A stretch of DNA of 6,287 bases from Clostridiales bacterium (lineage in GTDB: Bacteria > Bacillota > Clostridia > Oscillospirales > Acutalibacteraceae): the NCBI GenBank assembly GCA_012511005.1, contig JAAZGX010000047.1, forward strand, positions 1 through 6,287, written 5' to 3'. This document shows, in pieces, positions 6,135 through 6,287 of this stretch (its first letter is position 1; each line of letters starts with the position of its first letter). The position numbers were made by a program, and so were the translations under genes. The notes beneath the pieces are model-generated. The model had not been told where the DNA came from. It made no database searches and saw only the letters and a list, made by a program, of their open reading frames with translations.

Positions 6135-6163
6135 TTGACATTTATTTTATTTTGATATAAAAT
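6135..6163 (+). promoter_or_regulatory. Promoter of rnpB
   Basis: Consensus -35 TTGACA (6135-6140), 17-bp spacer and -10 TAAAAT (6158-6163). The predicted start near 6169-6171 matches the expected 5' end of RNase P RNA. It uses the same boxes and spacing as the divergent rplU promoter. Confidence 0.85.
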
Positions 6164-6168
6164 TATAA

Positions 6169-6287
6169 GGCGCCGAAGTGGGCAGTCGCGTCAGAAATGA
6201 TGAGGAAAGTCCGAGCTTCACACGGCAGGATAGCGGCTAACGGCCGCCGAGGGCAACCTTAGGGAAAGTGCAACAGAGATATACCGC
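6169..6287 (+). ncRNA. rnpB: RNase P RNA, class A, 5' portion (runs off window)
   Basis: About 119 nt of a molecule usually 350-400 nt long; the 3' part lies beyond the right edge. The gene encodes the catalytic RNA that removes 5' leaders from pre-tRNAs. Conserved region I, GAGGAAAGTCCG, is at 6202-6213. Next comes GGCAGGATA, then a P8-like hairpin GCGGC-UAACG-GCCGC at 6233-6247 and a P9-like GAGGGCAACCTT segment. The universally conserved stretch AGTGCAACAGAGA at 6267-6279 and ATACCGC follow. The layout agrees with the 5' half of the E. coli class A RNA, not with the Bacillus class B form. P3 is reduced to CGUCA-GAAA-UGAUG (6189-6202), a five-pair hairpin with a GAAA loop. The 5' end is placed by the promoter; it could differ by a few bases. 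Confidence 0.93.

Noticed and set aside
1..6287. Mobile element, CRISPR array, or defence system
   Set aside because: No transposase, integrase, terminal inverted repeats, target duplications, regular direct repeats or defence-type nuclease domains were seen; the right half is core housekeeping sequence.

Overview
The window comes from a low-GC Gram-positive bacterium, most likely a member of the Clostridia. Three things point there: bL27 carries the short N-terminal extension that is removed by the Prp protease; the gene order is rplU-prp-rpmA; and the partial RNase P RNA is of the class A type, whereas Bacilli normally have class B. A+T-rich, strong TTGACA-type promoters and GGAGG ribosome binding sites agree with this.

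Left part (1-425): the 5' end of an RND/MMPL-family membrane transporter gene runs off the left edge on the minus strand. It is read from a TTG codon behind a perfect AGGAGG. The 204-bp gap to the divergent TetR-family regulator holds the transporter promoter and an 18-bp imperfect palindrome sitting on its -10 element, a good candidate operator.

Middle (426-4941): four tightly packed plus-strand genes look like one operon. They are the TetR-family regulator, a short gene that looks like the first half of a sugar-phosphate isomerase/epimerase-type TIM barrel, and two ABC half-transporters that together form a heterodimeric type IV (ABCB-like) exporter. The two ABC genes overlap by ATGA. Their nucleotide-binding domains are asymmetric in a complementary way. 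The first has lost the catalytic Glu (Asp instead) and switch His (Gln instead). The second keeps both but has a degenerate signature, ISKGQ. This predicts one degenerate and one hydrolytic ATP site, as in the TM287/288 and BmrCD families. The regulator probably controls the flanking exporters, a drug- or metabolite-efflux arrangement.

Right part (4942-5995, minus strand): a ribosomal protein operon, rplU (bL21), prp (bL27-processing cysteine protease) and rpmA (bL27). It is driven by a strong promoter and preceded by an ~83-nt leader likely to be the L21 autoregulatory leader. It ends in an intrinsic terminator that faces the ABC operon. obg, which often follows rpmA, is not directly downstream here. 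Diverging from rplU, the plus-strand rnpB gene (RNase P RNA) begins near 6169 and runs off the right edge.

No insertion sequence, CRISPR array, tRNA or rRNA is visible. The content is mostly well-known families. The points most worth a second look are the truncated TIM-barrel gene fused into the efflux operon, the candidate TetR operator, and the leader upstream of rplU.
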